Assembly (NCBI RefSeq): GCF_003386795.1
Contig: NZ_QTUC01000001.1
Span: 1,488,001-1,552,000 of the forward strand
Reading direction: 5' to 3'
Length of the DNA: 64,000 nucleotides
Source: Thermasporomyces composti
GTDB taxonomy: Bacteria > Actinomycetota > Actinomycetes > Propionibacteriales > Actinopolymorphaceae
The position numbers and the translations under genes are program-made. This document shows positions 52,955-60,645 of the stretch, piece after piece. Position 1 is the first letter of the stretch, and each line of letters opens with the position of its first letter. Under the pieces are notes generated by a model. That model had not been told where the DNA came from, did not search any database, and saw nothing but the letters and a program-made list of their open reading frames with translations.

Positions 52955-52980
52955 GGTGCCCCAGGACATCCTGGGGCACC
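52955..52980 (+). terminator. Hairpin after the second DUF397 gene
   Basis: Perfect 12-bp arms GGTGCCCCAGGA and complement with a 2-base loop (CA), 33 bases after the DUF397 stop. The same outer arm sequence as in the hairpin at 52099-52128 marks a duplicated 3' flank. Confidence 0.75.
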
Positions 52981-53062
52981 GCTCATTCATGGTGGAGACG
53001 CGTTCCGGGAGGCCGCCGTGGAGGCCGTCGACGCCGGCCGAGCCGTGGCCGATGCGCGGCGC

Positions 53063-53089
53063 GGCGTCCCGGGACTGCTCCGGGACGCC
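53063..53089. terminator. Hairpin at the end of the arabinoside operon
   Basis: 10-bp perfect arms (GGCGTCCCGG and complement) with a 7-base loop, 58 bases past the minus-strand GH43-like stop. Probable terminator for that operon. Confidence 0.6.
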
Positions 53090-53146
53090 GTCCCGTCTCA
53101 AGCGGACCGGGAGACCGTCATCCCCCGACACTGACGCGTCTCCACG

Positions 53147-54100
53147 TCATGTGCCGTGTTCCGCGACGTCCGGGCGGCCGAGCCGCACGTCGACGTCACG
53201 ATCCCGGTCGCAGACGAGCCGGCCGTCGACAACGTCGAGCTCGGCCACCTGGATCGAGGAGCGCCGGGTCTCGTAGCTGTTCTCCTCCACGTCCTCCACG
53301 CGACCCGGGTGGGTGAAGTAGAAGACGTACGCCCTGTCACCTCGCACCACCACGTCGGCGTGCAGGCCGACCGTGGCGTCGTCTGGTCGTCGTCCCGGCC
53401 GGTCCAGGATTCGACCAGCCGGCTCCCAGTGGGTGAGGTCGTCGGAGCGGAACACGCCCTGGCCGCGCCACTCGTCGACGATCATCCAGTACGACCCCCG
53501 GAACGCGAAGACGTTCGGCCCCTCGTGCGGACGGTGCGTGAGGACCGGCCCGACCACCCGCCACTCGTACAGGTCCGGGCTGTCAGCCGCCCACGTGTGC
53601 GAGCCGTTGGCCTCGTCCTTGTACCACAGGCGGAAGCCGCCGTCCGGCAGCGGATGGACGGACGCGTCGATGACCCGGTCGGAGCTGAGCGACAGCCTCG
53701 ACTGGAACGTCCAGGCCACCAGGTCGGGGCTCGTGTAGTGCAGGATGTGCCGCGGGTGGCCCGCCCACGTCGCCGGAACGCCCCGGATATAGCTGACGTA
53801 CATGTGGTAGAGGCCGTCGTGCCACAAGATCTCGGGCGCCCAGAACGTGTTGCGTCCCCACTCGATGTCGAGGCCGGTCAGGACCCTGCGGTAGACCCAG
53901 GTCGCGCCACCGTCGGACGACGTGGCGACGCCGAGGTCGGTGCCGTGGACCCAGGCCACCCCCGGACCCGGGGCGTCGGCACGCCGGTTGGTGTAGACCA
54001 TCCACCACTCGCCGGCCTGGTGGTTCCACACCACGACCGGGTCGGCCGCGCCGTCGTGGATCGGGTCGCGGAACAACGGTGCCTGCGCCACGGAGCTCAC
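53147..54100 (-). CDS. GH43-like five-bladed beta-propeller glycoside hydrolase
   Basis: About 317 residues from GTG 54098-54100 (or GTG 54091). Propeller repeats include FRDPIHDGAADPVVVWNHQA (N-terminal catalytic Asp), WMVYTNRRAD, NTFWAPEILWHDGLYHMYVS (typical 'WAPEI' strand with an acidic residue), VIDASVHPLPDGGFRLWYKD (probable catalytic acid region), HEGPNVFAFRGSYWMIVDEW (probable Glu) and VGLHADVVVRGDRAYVFYFT. This order matches GH43/GH117-clan arabinofuranosidases or xylosidases. No signal peptide is seen, so it acts on imported oligosaccharides. Last gene of the arabinoside operon. Confidence 0.85.
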   Translation of the reverse strand: MSSVAQAPLFRDPIHDGAADPVVVWNHQAGEWWMVYTNRRADAPGPGVAWVHGTDLGVATSSDGGATWVYRRVLTGLDIEWGRNTFWAPEILWHDGLYHMYVSYIRGVPATWAGHPRHILHYTSPDLVAWTFQSRLSLSSDRVIDASVHPLPDGGFRLWYKDEANGSHTWAADSPDLYEWRVVGPVLTHRPHEGPNVFAFRGSYWMIVDEWRGQGVFRSDDLTHWEPAGRILDRPGRRPDDATVGLHADVVVRGDRAYVFYFTHPGRVEDVEENSYETRRSSIQVAELDVVDGRLVCDRDRDVDVRLGRPDVAEHGT

Positions 54101-54113
54101 CCTTTCGCCGTCG

Positions 54114-54839
54114 TCAGACTCGCAGGCGCACGGCGTGCAGCCGCTCGTAGTGGGGGCGGCAGGCCTCGGCCACCTCGGCCGCGGCACCGGCCAACGTCAC
54201 CGTGCGCTCCCGGTAGGGCTCGAACCCAGTCGACCGCCACACGGCGGCGTACCAGTACGGCGCCCACACCCCGTCGCTGTCCCGAGGTCCGGGCGGCCAC
54301 GACAGCATCCGGTCGGTGAACTCCACGCCCACCATCGCGCACAGGGCGCGCAGGTACCCCTCGGGATTGCGCAGGAAGTCGCCGGCGTCGATGACCGGCG
54401 GCGGCTCCCCGGACGCGGCCAGCTCCTCGTACAGCCGAACCTGCTGGGGCAGGCCGATGTCGTCCGGTGTCACCGTCGCGCGACTCCGCACGTAGGACGC
54501 CACCACCTCACGGGGGTCGCGGATGAGCAGGACGTTCGTGAGCTTGCCGATCCAGTCGCGATCGATCCCCGAGAGCAGGTGGTGGGTCATGTGCTTCTGG
54601 TAGAAGACGGCGACGCCCGGCGGCACCGGCCCGAGCAGCCGGTCGACCACCACCCGCCAGTCGGTCTCGCCGGCCGCGATCACCTCCTCCCGCCCCGGGT
54701 GGTCGAGCCCGGTGACGTGGAGGTAGTGGGCGTAGAGAGGCTCGTCGACCACGATGGTGTCGGGGCGGTTCTCCCACGCCCGCATGAGGGCGGTGGAGAT
54801 GTTGCGAGGTCCCGACCACACCGCGAGCCGCACCGTCAT
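54114..54839 (-). CDS. Sulfotransferase-like P-loop protein
   Basis: 241 residues, start ATG 54837-54839 in ATGA overlap with the aminotransferase. N-terminal 'LAVWSGPRNISTALMRAWEN' has the PAPS-binding-type loop (SGPRNIST) and 'VVDEPLYAHYLHVTG'. A second region 'KLTNVLLIRDPREVVASYVR' matches the 3'-phosphate-binding loop of sulfotransferases, and 'VVDRLLGPVPPGVAVFYQKH' precedes it. The family often sits beside class-IV aminotransferases, as here, but the acceptor is not known. No PAPS synthesis genes are in the window. Confidence 0.8.
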   Translation of the reverse strand: MTVRLAVWSGPRNISTALMRAWENRPDTIVVDEPLYAHYLHVTGLDHPGREEVIAAGETDWRVVVDRLLGPVPPGVAVFYQKHMTHHLLSGIDRDWIGKLTNVLLIRDPREVVASYVRSRATVTPDDIGLPQQVRLYEELAASGEPPPVIDAGDFLRNPEGYLRALCAMVGVEFTDRMLSWPPGPRDSDGVWAPYWYAAVWRSTGFEPYRERTVTLAGAAAEVAEACRPHYERLHAVRLRV

Positions 54840-55864
54840 CGCCGCGCGCCCTCCTCTCGTGCGCGTTCCTTCACCCGCGCGGCGCGCTCGGCCGCGCGAG
54901 CGGCCACGTCGCGTTCGACCAGGTCGGCGTACAGGGCACGCAGCCGGGCCACCATCGGACCCGGGCGACCCGTGCCGATCGTCCGACCGTCGACCGACCG
55001 CACCGGCACGAGACCGGCGAAGGTGCCCGTCACGAACGCCTCGTCGGCGCTGTAGACCTCGGTGAGGCTGAAGTTTCTCTCCCGCGCGGGTATGCCGGCC
55101 TCCCGGGCGACGCGCAGGACGTTGCCGCGGGTGATGCCGCCCAGGCAGTAGTCGCCGCTCGACGTCCACACCTCGCCCTTGCGGACGATGAAGAAGTGCG
55201 TGGAGTTGCAGGTGGCCACGAAGCCGTGCGGGTCCAGCATGAGCGCCTCGTCCGCGCCCGCGACGGCCGCCTGGATGCAGGCGGTGATGTCGTTGAGCTT
55301 GGAGTGGACGTTGAGCTTCGGGTCGAGGATGTCGGGGGACGAGCGTCGCACGTGGACGGTGAAGAGTCGGATGCCCTCCTCCAGCACCCGGCGCGTCGGC
55401 AGCTTGTACTCCGCCGCGATGACGACCGTCGCCGGCCCTCGGGTGGCGCGCGGGTCCTGGTACAGCTTGGTCTTGACGCCGCGCGTCACCATGAGCCGGA
55501 TGTGCACGCCGTCGGTCATCCCGTTGGCCTCGAGGGTCTGGTAGATCGCGTCGGTCAGCTCCTCTCGGCTGAGGCCGATGTCGAGCGCGATGGCCGCCGC
55601 GCCCGCGAAGAGCCGGTCGAGGTGCCGGTCGAGGAACGCCGGGTGTCCTCGGTGGACCCGCAGTCCTTCCCACACGCCGTCACCGAGCACGAAGCCCGCG
55701 TCGAAGACGGAGACGACCGCCTCCTCGCGTCGCTTCAGCTCACCGTTGACGTAGACGAGGACGTCCGCGTTGCGCGGGTCGTCCTCGTGGTCGTGGACAC
55801 CTGCCGACGGCTCGGCGGGCGTGACCGTGGACCCTGTCGACGACGTCTCGTGCGCCTGCTCCAC
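54836..55864 (-). CDS. Class-IV PLP aminotransferase (branched-chain/D-amino acid family)
   Basis: 342 residues from GTG 55862-55864 (AAGGGAG upstream). The N-terminal 40 residues are variable; then 'VYVNGELKRREEAVVSVFDA' and 'GFVLGDGVWEGLRVHRGHPA', the start typical of D-amino-acid/BCAT-type enzymes, PLP-Lys in 'LDPKLNVHSKLNDITACIQA' (HSKLN), 'EALMLDPHGFVATCNSTHFF' and 'YCLGGITRGNVLRVAREAGI' (cofactor-phosphate region). It transfers an amino group between an amino acid and a 2-oxo acid; the specific substrate is open. Its linkage with the sulfotransferase-like gene in a sugar-uptake operon is unusual. 110 bases separate it from the permease gene. Confidence 0.88.
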   Translation of the reverse strand: MEQAHETSSTGSTVTPAEPSAGVHDHEDDPRNADVLVYVNGELKRREEAVVSVFDAGFVLGDGVWEGLRVHRGHPAFLDRHLDRLFAGAAAIALDIGLSREELTDAIYQTLEANGMTDGVHIRLMVTRGVKTKLYQDPRATRGPATVVIAAEYKLPTRRVLEEGIRLFTVHVRRSSPDILDPKLNVHSKLNDITACIQAAVAGADEALMLDPHGFVATCNSTHFFIVRKGEVWTSSGDYCLGGITRGNVLRVAREAGIPARERNFSLTEVYSADEAFVTGTFAGLVPVRSVDGRTIGTGRPGPMVARLRALYADLVERDVAARAAERAARVKERAREEGARR

Positions 55865-55974
55865 CGCGCTCCCTTCTTCCTGTCCTCGGACCTCGTCTGG
55901 TGCGCCCACCCGAGTCTCGCAGACCCGCCGTCCTCGCTCCGGGTCCCCGTGGACCAGCTCTCGCTCGCGGTGGG

Positions 55975-56889
55975 CTAGCTCTTGATACCGGTGAGCGTCA
56001 CGCCCTCGATGAAGTACCTCTGCAGGAAGAAGAACAGCACGATGATGGGCGCGATGACCGCCGCCGACGCCGCCATGAGGTAGCCCCACTGGGCGGTGTA
56101 GACGCTCTGGAACGACGCCAGGCCGAGCGCGAGGGTGTACTTGCTCTCGTCGTTGAGGTAGAGCAGGGGGCCCAGGAAGTCGTTCCACACGCCGATGAAC
56201 GTGAAGATCGTCACGACCACCAGGGCCGGTCGCGACAGCGGCAGGATGATCGACCAGAACACCCGGAGCGGTGACGCGCCGTCGATGTAGGCGGCCTCGT
56301 CCAGCTCGAACGGGATGGTGAGGAAGAACTGCCGCAGCAGGAAGATGTTGAACACCCCGCCGCCGGCGCCACCGAAGAACGCGGGCACGGTCAGCGGCAC
56401 GAACGTGTCGAGCGCGCCGAGCGAGCGCCACATGACGAACGTCGGGATGAGCGTGACCGCGTACGGCAGCATGACGCTGCTGAGCAGGATCGCGAACACG
56501 ACGTTGCGCCCACGCCAGCGCAGGCGGGCGAAGCTGAACGCCGCGATCGAGCAGGTGGCGACCGTACCGGTCACCACGAGCACCTCGATGATCATGGTGT
56601 TGAGGAGATAGCGCCCGAACGGCTGCGCGGTCAGCGCGCCGGTGAAGTTCGACCACTCGAACGGGCGCGGGATCCACTCTGGCGGCGCGATGAAGATCTG
56701 GTTGTCGTTCATCAGGGCGCTGCGGATGAGCCAGACGAACGGCAGCATCGTCGGCACCGCCCCCAGCACGAGGACGACGTAGAGCAGCGCCCGACCGATG
56801 CGACGTCGTCTCCGGCTCGCTCCAGGAGGTGGCCGGAGTCCCGCCGTGGGAGCGACTCGGCCTCGTCCACGCTGTCGCGTCGCCCTCAT
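55975..56889 (-). CDS. Carbohydrate ABC transporter permease (MalG-type)
   Basis: 304 residues from ATG 56887-56889. Six membrane helices begin with ALLYVVLVLGAVPTMLPFVW after a basic N-terminus; the EAA loop follows as 'LDEAAYIDGASPLRVFWSII' with 'EAAxxDGA' (about 203-222), the site of ATPase contact. The C-terminal 'FIEGVTLTGIKS' is the standard MalG-type end. It overlaps the MalF-type gene by 4 bases. No ATPase gene is nearby, so a shared MsiK/MalK-type ATPase is likely. Confidence 0.95.
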   Translation of the reverse strand: MRATRQRGRGRVAPTAGLRPPPGASRRRRRIGRALLYVVLVLGAVPTMLPFVWLIRSALMNDNQIFIAPPEWIPRPFEWSNFTGALTAQPFGRYLLNTMIIEVLVVTGTVATCSIAAFSFARLRWRGRNVVFAILLSSVMLPYAVTLIPTFVMWRSLGALDTFVPLTVPAFFGGAGGGVFNIFLLRQFFLTIPFELDEAAYIDGASPLRVFWSIILPLSRPALVVVTIFTFIGVWNDFLGPLLYLNDESKYTLALGLASFQSVYTAQWGYLMAASAAVIAPIIVLFFFLQRYFIEGVTLTGIKS

Positions 56890-57839
56890 CGCGCACCCGC
56901 CATCTCGTAGTAGACCCACCGACGCGCGTTCTGGAAGAGCGCGAACGTCACGAGGACGATGATCATGAACAGCACCCATGCCAGCGCGCTGGCGTATCCC
57001 ATCTCACTCTCGGTGAACGCCGTTCGGTAGAGGTAGTAGATGTAGAAGAGCGAGGCGTTGTTGGGCCCGCCCTGCGTCATGACGTACGCCTGGTTGAAGA
57101 CCTGGAACGTCCCGATGACGCCGGTGACGAGGTTGTAGAAGATGGTCGGCGTCATCATCGGCAGCGTCACGTGGCGGAACCGCTGCCACGCGCCTCCGCC
57201 GTCGATCGACACCGCCTCATACAGGTGGCGCGGCACCCCTTGCAGACCGGCGAGGAAGATCACCATCGCGTTGCCGAATCCCCAGCTGCTCATGATGATC
57301 ATGGAGGGGATGACGGCCGTCTCGCTGTAGATCCACTGCGACGTCGGCAGACCCGCTTGCCGGAGCAGCGAGTTCAGCAACCCGAAGTCGGGGTTGAAGA
57401 TCCAGATCCACAGCACCGCGCTGGCGATGGCTGGCACCAAGGTCGGCAGGTAGTAGATCGTCCGCCAGAACGACAGCCAGCGCACCTTCTGGTTGAGCAG
57501 GAGCGCCAGCACGAAACCGAGGACCAGGACGAGGGGAACCGACCCGAGCGTGTAGTAGGTGGTGACGAACAGCGACTTCCAGAACAGCTCGTCGTTCCAC
57601 AACGTGCGGTAGTTGTCGAGCCCGATGAACGACGGGCTCCCGCCGATCGTCCAGTCGGTCAGGCTGAAGAAGAACGACGCGAGCATCGGGCCGATGGTGA
57701 AGATGAGGAAGCCGAGGATCGCCGGCATCGCCAGCCCGATGCCCCACCGGCGCTCCAGCCTCGCCTGCCCGGACACTCGGGCGCGGGCGGCCCGCGGCCT
57801 GGCCGTCGCGTCGGGTTTGCGCGTGAGAACAGCCGCCAT
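56886..57839 (-). CDS. Carbohydrate ABC transporter permease (MalF-type)
   Basis: 317 residues from ATG 57837-57839 with GGGAGG upstream. Helix 1 is GLAMPAILGFLIFTIGPMLA; 'SFFFSLTDWTIGGSPSFIGL' and the EAA loop 'PRHLYEAVSIDGGGAWQRF' ('YEAxxIDGA-like', about 215-233) are typical. The N-terminus is Arg/Ala-rich. It forms the channel together with the MalG-type subunit and receives sugar from one or both binding proteins encoded upstream. Start codon overlaps the preceding stop by one base (TGATG). Confidence 0.95.
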   Translation of the reverse strand: MAAVLTRKPDATARPRAARARVSGQARLERRWGIGLAMPAILGFLIFTIGPMLASFFFSLTDWTIGGSPSFIGLDNYRTLWNDELFWKSLFVTTYYTLGSVPLVLVLGFVLALLLNQKVRWLSFWRTIYYLPTLVPAIASAVLWIWIFNPDFGLLNSLLRQAGLPTSQWIYSETAVIPSMIIMSSWGFGNAMVIFLAGLQGVPRHLYEAVSIDGGGAWQRFRHVTLPMMTPTIFYNLVTGVIGTFQVFNQAYVMTQGGPNNASLFYIYYLYRTAFTESEMGYASALAWVLFMIIVLVTFALFQNARRWVYYEMAGAR

Positions 57840-59251
57840 CACGCCTCCCGCGGGTCCTGCGTGGGATGCCAGCCACGGAGCAGCCGATCGACCTTCGGTA
57901 CGACCGCCGTCAAGACTTCCTTGGCGGGCTGCTTCCCGGTCTCGATCGCCTGCAGCGCGGGGGTCAGCACCTCGCTGATGTTGTCCATGTTGGCCAGCCG
58001 CTGGCTGACCGCGGTGACCGCGTGGTGCAAGGTGTAGTCGACCACCGCGGTCTTGTACTCGGGCGGATGCACGTCGTTGTCGATCCACGAGGCGATCGCC
58101 TCGGGATCGGTGTAGTACTTGCGCTCCAACGGCATCCACAGACCCTTCTCGAACAAGTCCACGTGCTCGGGGTCGTTGTGGAACATGAACAGCTCGAGCG
58201 CCTCCTCGAGATGCTCAGTGCTGGAGAAGATGACGGAGGCGCCACCGAGCTGGGTGGTCGACGGATCGCCGTAGCTCGGCAGGACGCCGATCCCGAAGTC
58301 GACGTCGCTTTGCGCCATGTCGAGCAGGATCCACTGGCCGTCGACGACCATGGCGATGCGCTTGGTCTGGAGCTGGACGGCGGTGGTCGGCGCGTTGTTG
58401 CCCAACTGCACGGGCGTCGGGGCCACCCGGTGCTCGTACATGAGGTCCTGGAGGTTGCTCACCACCTCGATCGCCTCGGGAGTGTCGAGCAGACACCTGG
58501 TGCCGCTTTCGTCGACGAGGTCGTGACCTCGACTGCGCAGCAGGCACTCCCACGCGGGGAGGTACTGCAGGCTGATCGAGATGCCGAACTGACGGACCCG
58601 TCTGGGGTCGAAGCCGGGCTCGTCGGGATGCCGACCCTCTTGGTCGTAGGTCAGCTTGTACGCCGCCTCGACGAGGTCGTCCCACGACCAGGCCTTCGCC
58701 GCCTCCGCCGGCGGGAACTCCACACCCGCTTCGCGCAGGACCGCCTTGTTGTACCACAGCAGCATGACCTCGTTCGCGGTCTGCGTGCCGAAGGTCTTGT
58801 CCTTGCCGTACCAGAAGTACGTGCCGGGCAGTCGATCGGTGAGGGAGGGATACTTCTTGAAGTACGGGTAGAGATTGACCAGCCGACCCTGCCGGGCGAG
58901 CCGGTGCCCCATGGCTGCGCCCATGTAGGCGACGTCAGGCGCGCGGTCGCTCGCCACGAGCGTGTTGACCTTGGTGTCGTAGTCCCGCGGGGTGTAGAGA
59001 GGCTTGACGCTCACCCCCTCGTGGGTCTTCGTGAACTGGTCGAGCATGGCGTTCACCGCCTTCTGCTCGAACGACGAGCCCCAGTACATGAACTGCAGCT
59101 CGACTCCGCCTCCCGAGCCGACCCCGCCGCACCCGGCGAGCGTCGGAGCGACGAACCCGGCCGTCGCGAGACCCGCGGTCGCCAGCCCGCCGGTCCGAAG
59201 CAGCGCCCGCCTGCTCCACGTGCCCTCAGAACGCGCGCCTCGTCCGGCCAT
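57839..59251 (-). CDS. Sugar-binding lipoprotein (copy A) of the arabinoside ABC importer
   Basis: 470 residues from ATG 59249-59251 with GGGAGGAG. The N-terminus carries an Arg pair (WSRRALLRTGGLA) and a lipobox VAPTLAGCGG with lipidation Cys (about residue 41), so probably a Tat- or Sec-exported lipoprotein. The mature part is a family-1 (MalE-type) binding protein: 'VELQFMYWGSSFEQKAVNAM', 'ANEVMLLWYNKAVLREAGVE', 'AAKAWSWDDLVEAAYKLTYD' and 'YEHRVAPTPVQLGNNAPTTA'. It parallels copy B over nearly the whole length, with a differing ligand-region ('YLPAWECLLRSRGHDLV'), suggesting two related ligands. Confidence 0.93.
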   Translation of the reverse strand: MAGRGARSEGTWSRRALLRTGGLATAGLATAGFVAPTLAGCGGVGSGGGVELQFMYWGSSFEQKAVNAMLDQFTKTHEGVSVKPLYTPRDYDTKVNTLVASDRAPDVAYMGAAMGHRLARQGRLVNLYPYFKKYPSLTDRLPGTYFWYGKDKTFGTQTANEVMLLWYNKAVLREAGVEFPPAEAAKAWSWDDLVEAAYKLTYDQEGRHPDEPGFDPRRVRQFGISISLQYLPAWECLLRSRGHDLVDESGTRCLLDTPEAIEVVSNLQDLMYEHRVAPTPVQLGNNAPTTAVQLQTKRIAMVVDGQWILLDMAQSDVDFGIGVLPSYGDPSTTQLGGASVIFSSTEHLEEALELFMFHNDPEHVDLFEKGLWMPLERKYYTDPEAIASWIDNDVHPPEYKTAVVDYTLHHAVTAVSQRLANMDNISEVLTPALQAIETGKQPAKEVLTAVVPKVDRLLRGWHPTQDPREA

Positions 59252-59262
59252 GGCTCCTCCCG

Positions 59263-60645
59263 TCACAGCTCCTGGGTGTGGTGCCAGCCTTGGAGGAGTG
59301 GTTCGACCTTCGGCTTCAGCGCGTCCAGGACCTCCTTCGCCTTCGCCTTGCCGGTCTGGATCTGCTGGATGGCCGGCGTGAGCACCTCGGAGATCGCGTC
59401 GATGTTCTTGAGCCGCTGGTCGAAGATCGGGACCGAGTGGTGCAACGTGTAGTCGACGACCGCGGTCCGGTACTCCGGTGGGTGCGCGTCGTTGTCGATC
59501 CAGGACTTGATCGCCTCCTCGTCCCGGTAGTACTTCTCCTCCAAGGGCATCCACAGACCCTTGGCGTACAGGTCGACGTACCGCGGGTCGTTGTGGAACA
59601 TGTAGAGCTCGACCGTCTGGTCGTCGTGGTCGCCCGTGAACGCCACGGTCGCCGCCGCGAAGCCGATGGTGAGCGGCTCCTGGAAGCTCGGGAGCACACC
59701 GATCCCGTAGTCCAGGTCGCTCTCGGCCATGTCGAGCAGCACCCACTGCCCGTCGATCGCCATCGCGATCCGTCTGGTCTGGAGCTGGACCGTGGTCGTG
59801 GGCGCGTTGTTGCCCGTCTGCGCCGGAGTGGGCGCGACCCGATGCTCGTACATCAGGTCCTGCAGCTTCTGGAAGACCTCGACCGCCTCAGGGCTGTTGA
59901 GGACGTACTTGGTGCCCGTCTCGTCGACGAAGTCGCCGCCGTTGCTGCGCACCAGCGGGTACCAGCCGTAGGTGTTGAAGTTGGCGGCGATCCCGAACTG
60001 CCGGACCCTGGTCGCGTCGAAGCCCGGCTCGCTCGGTCGCCGGCCCTCCTGGTCGAACGTCAGTCGGTCCGCGGTCTCGACGAGGTCGTCCCACGACCAG
60101 GCCTTCGCCGCCTCCGCCGGCGGTGGCTCGACTCCGGCCTCGGCGAACGTCTGTTTGTTGTACCAGAGGAGGATGACCTCGTTGGCGGTCTGGGTGCCGA
60201 GCAAGACGTCCTTGTCGTACCAGTAGTAGGTGTAGGGCAGCCGGTTGGCGAGCTCGGGATACTTGTCGAGGTAGGGGTAGAGGTTGATGAGCTTCCCTTG
60301 CTCGGCGAGCCGGTAGGCCATGCCAGCGCCCATGTAGGCGACGTCGGGGACGCGGTTGCTCGCCACGAGCGTGTTGAGCTTCGTCTCGTACTCGCGAGGC
60401 GTGTACAGCGGGCGCACCGGTATCCCGTGGCGCTCCTCGAACTGCTTGAGCATCGCCTCGACAGCCTTCTGCTCGAACGAGGAGCCCCAGTACATGAACT
60501 GCAGCTCGTCGTCCCCACCGGACCCACCGCCGCCTCCGCCACACCCGGTCAAGCCGGGAGCGGCCAGGCCCACTGCGGTGAGCCCGCCGAGCCGCAGCAG
60601 GTCACGACGACGAAGACTCCGAGGTCGAAGCGTGTGGTGACTCAT
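59263..60645 (-). CDS. Sugar-binding lipoprotein (copy B) of the arabinoside ABC importer
   Basis: 460 residues from ATG 60643-60645. Twin-Arg leader (SLRRRDLLRLGG), lipobox APGLTGCGGG with lipidation Cys at about residue 36, then a Gly-rich linker. The mature domain opens with 'DELQFMYWGSSFEQKAVEAM' and includes 'ILLWYNKQTFAEAGVEPPPA', 'EPGFDATRVRQFGIAANFNT' and 'NNAPTTTVQLQTRRIAMAID'. It is a tandem paralogue of copy A with an 11-base gap between the genes. It overlaps the GH127 stop by 4 bases, so expression is linked to the hydrolase. Confidence 0.93.
   Translation of the reverse strand: MSHHTLRPRSLRRRDLLRLGGLTAVGLAAPGLTGCGGGGGGSGGDDELQFMYWGSSFEQKAVEAMLKQFEERHGIPVRPLYTPREYETKLNTLVASNRVPDVAYMGAGMAYRLAEQGKLINLYPYLDKYPELANRLPYTYYWYDKDVLLGTQTANEVILLWYNKQTFAEAGVEPPPAEAAKAWSWDDLVETADRLTFDQEGRRPSEPGFDATRVRQFGIAANFNTYGWYPLVRSNGGDFVDETGTKYVLNSPEAVEVFQKLQDLMYEHRVAPTPAQTGNNAPTTTVQLQTRRIAMAIDGQWVLLDMAESDLDYGIGVLPSFQEPLTIGFAAATVAFTGDHDDQTVELYMFHNDPRYVDLYAKGLWMPLEEKYYRDEEAIKSWIDNDAHPPEYRTAVVDYTLHHSVPIFDQRLKNIDAISEVLTPAIQQIQTGKAKAKEVLDALKPKVEPLLQGWHHTQEL

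Noticed and set aside
53156-54319. A 387-codon plus-strand open frame opposite the GH43-like gene
   Set aside because: Antisense shadow; the minus-strand frame has clear beta-propeller motifs and fits the operon.
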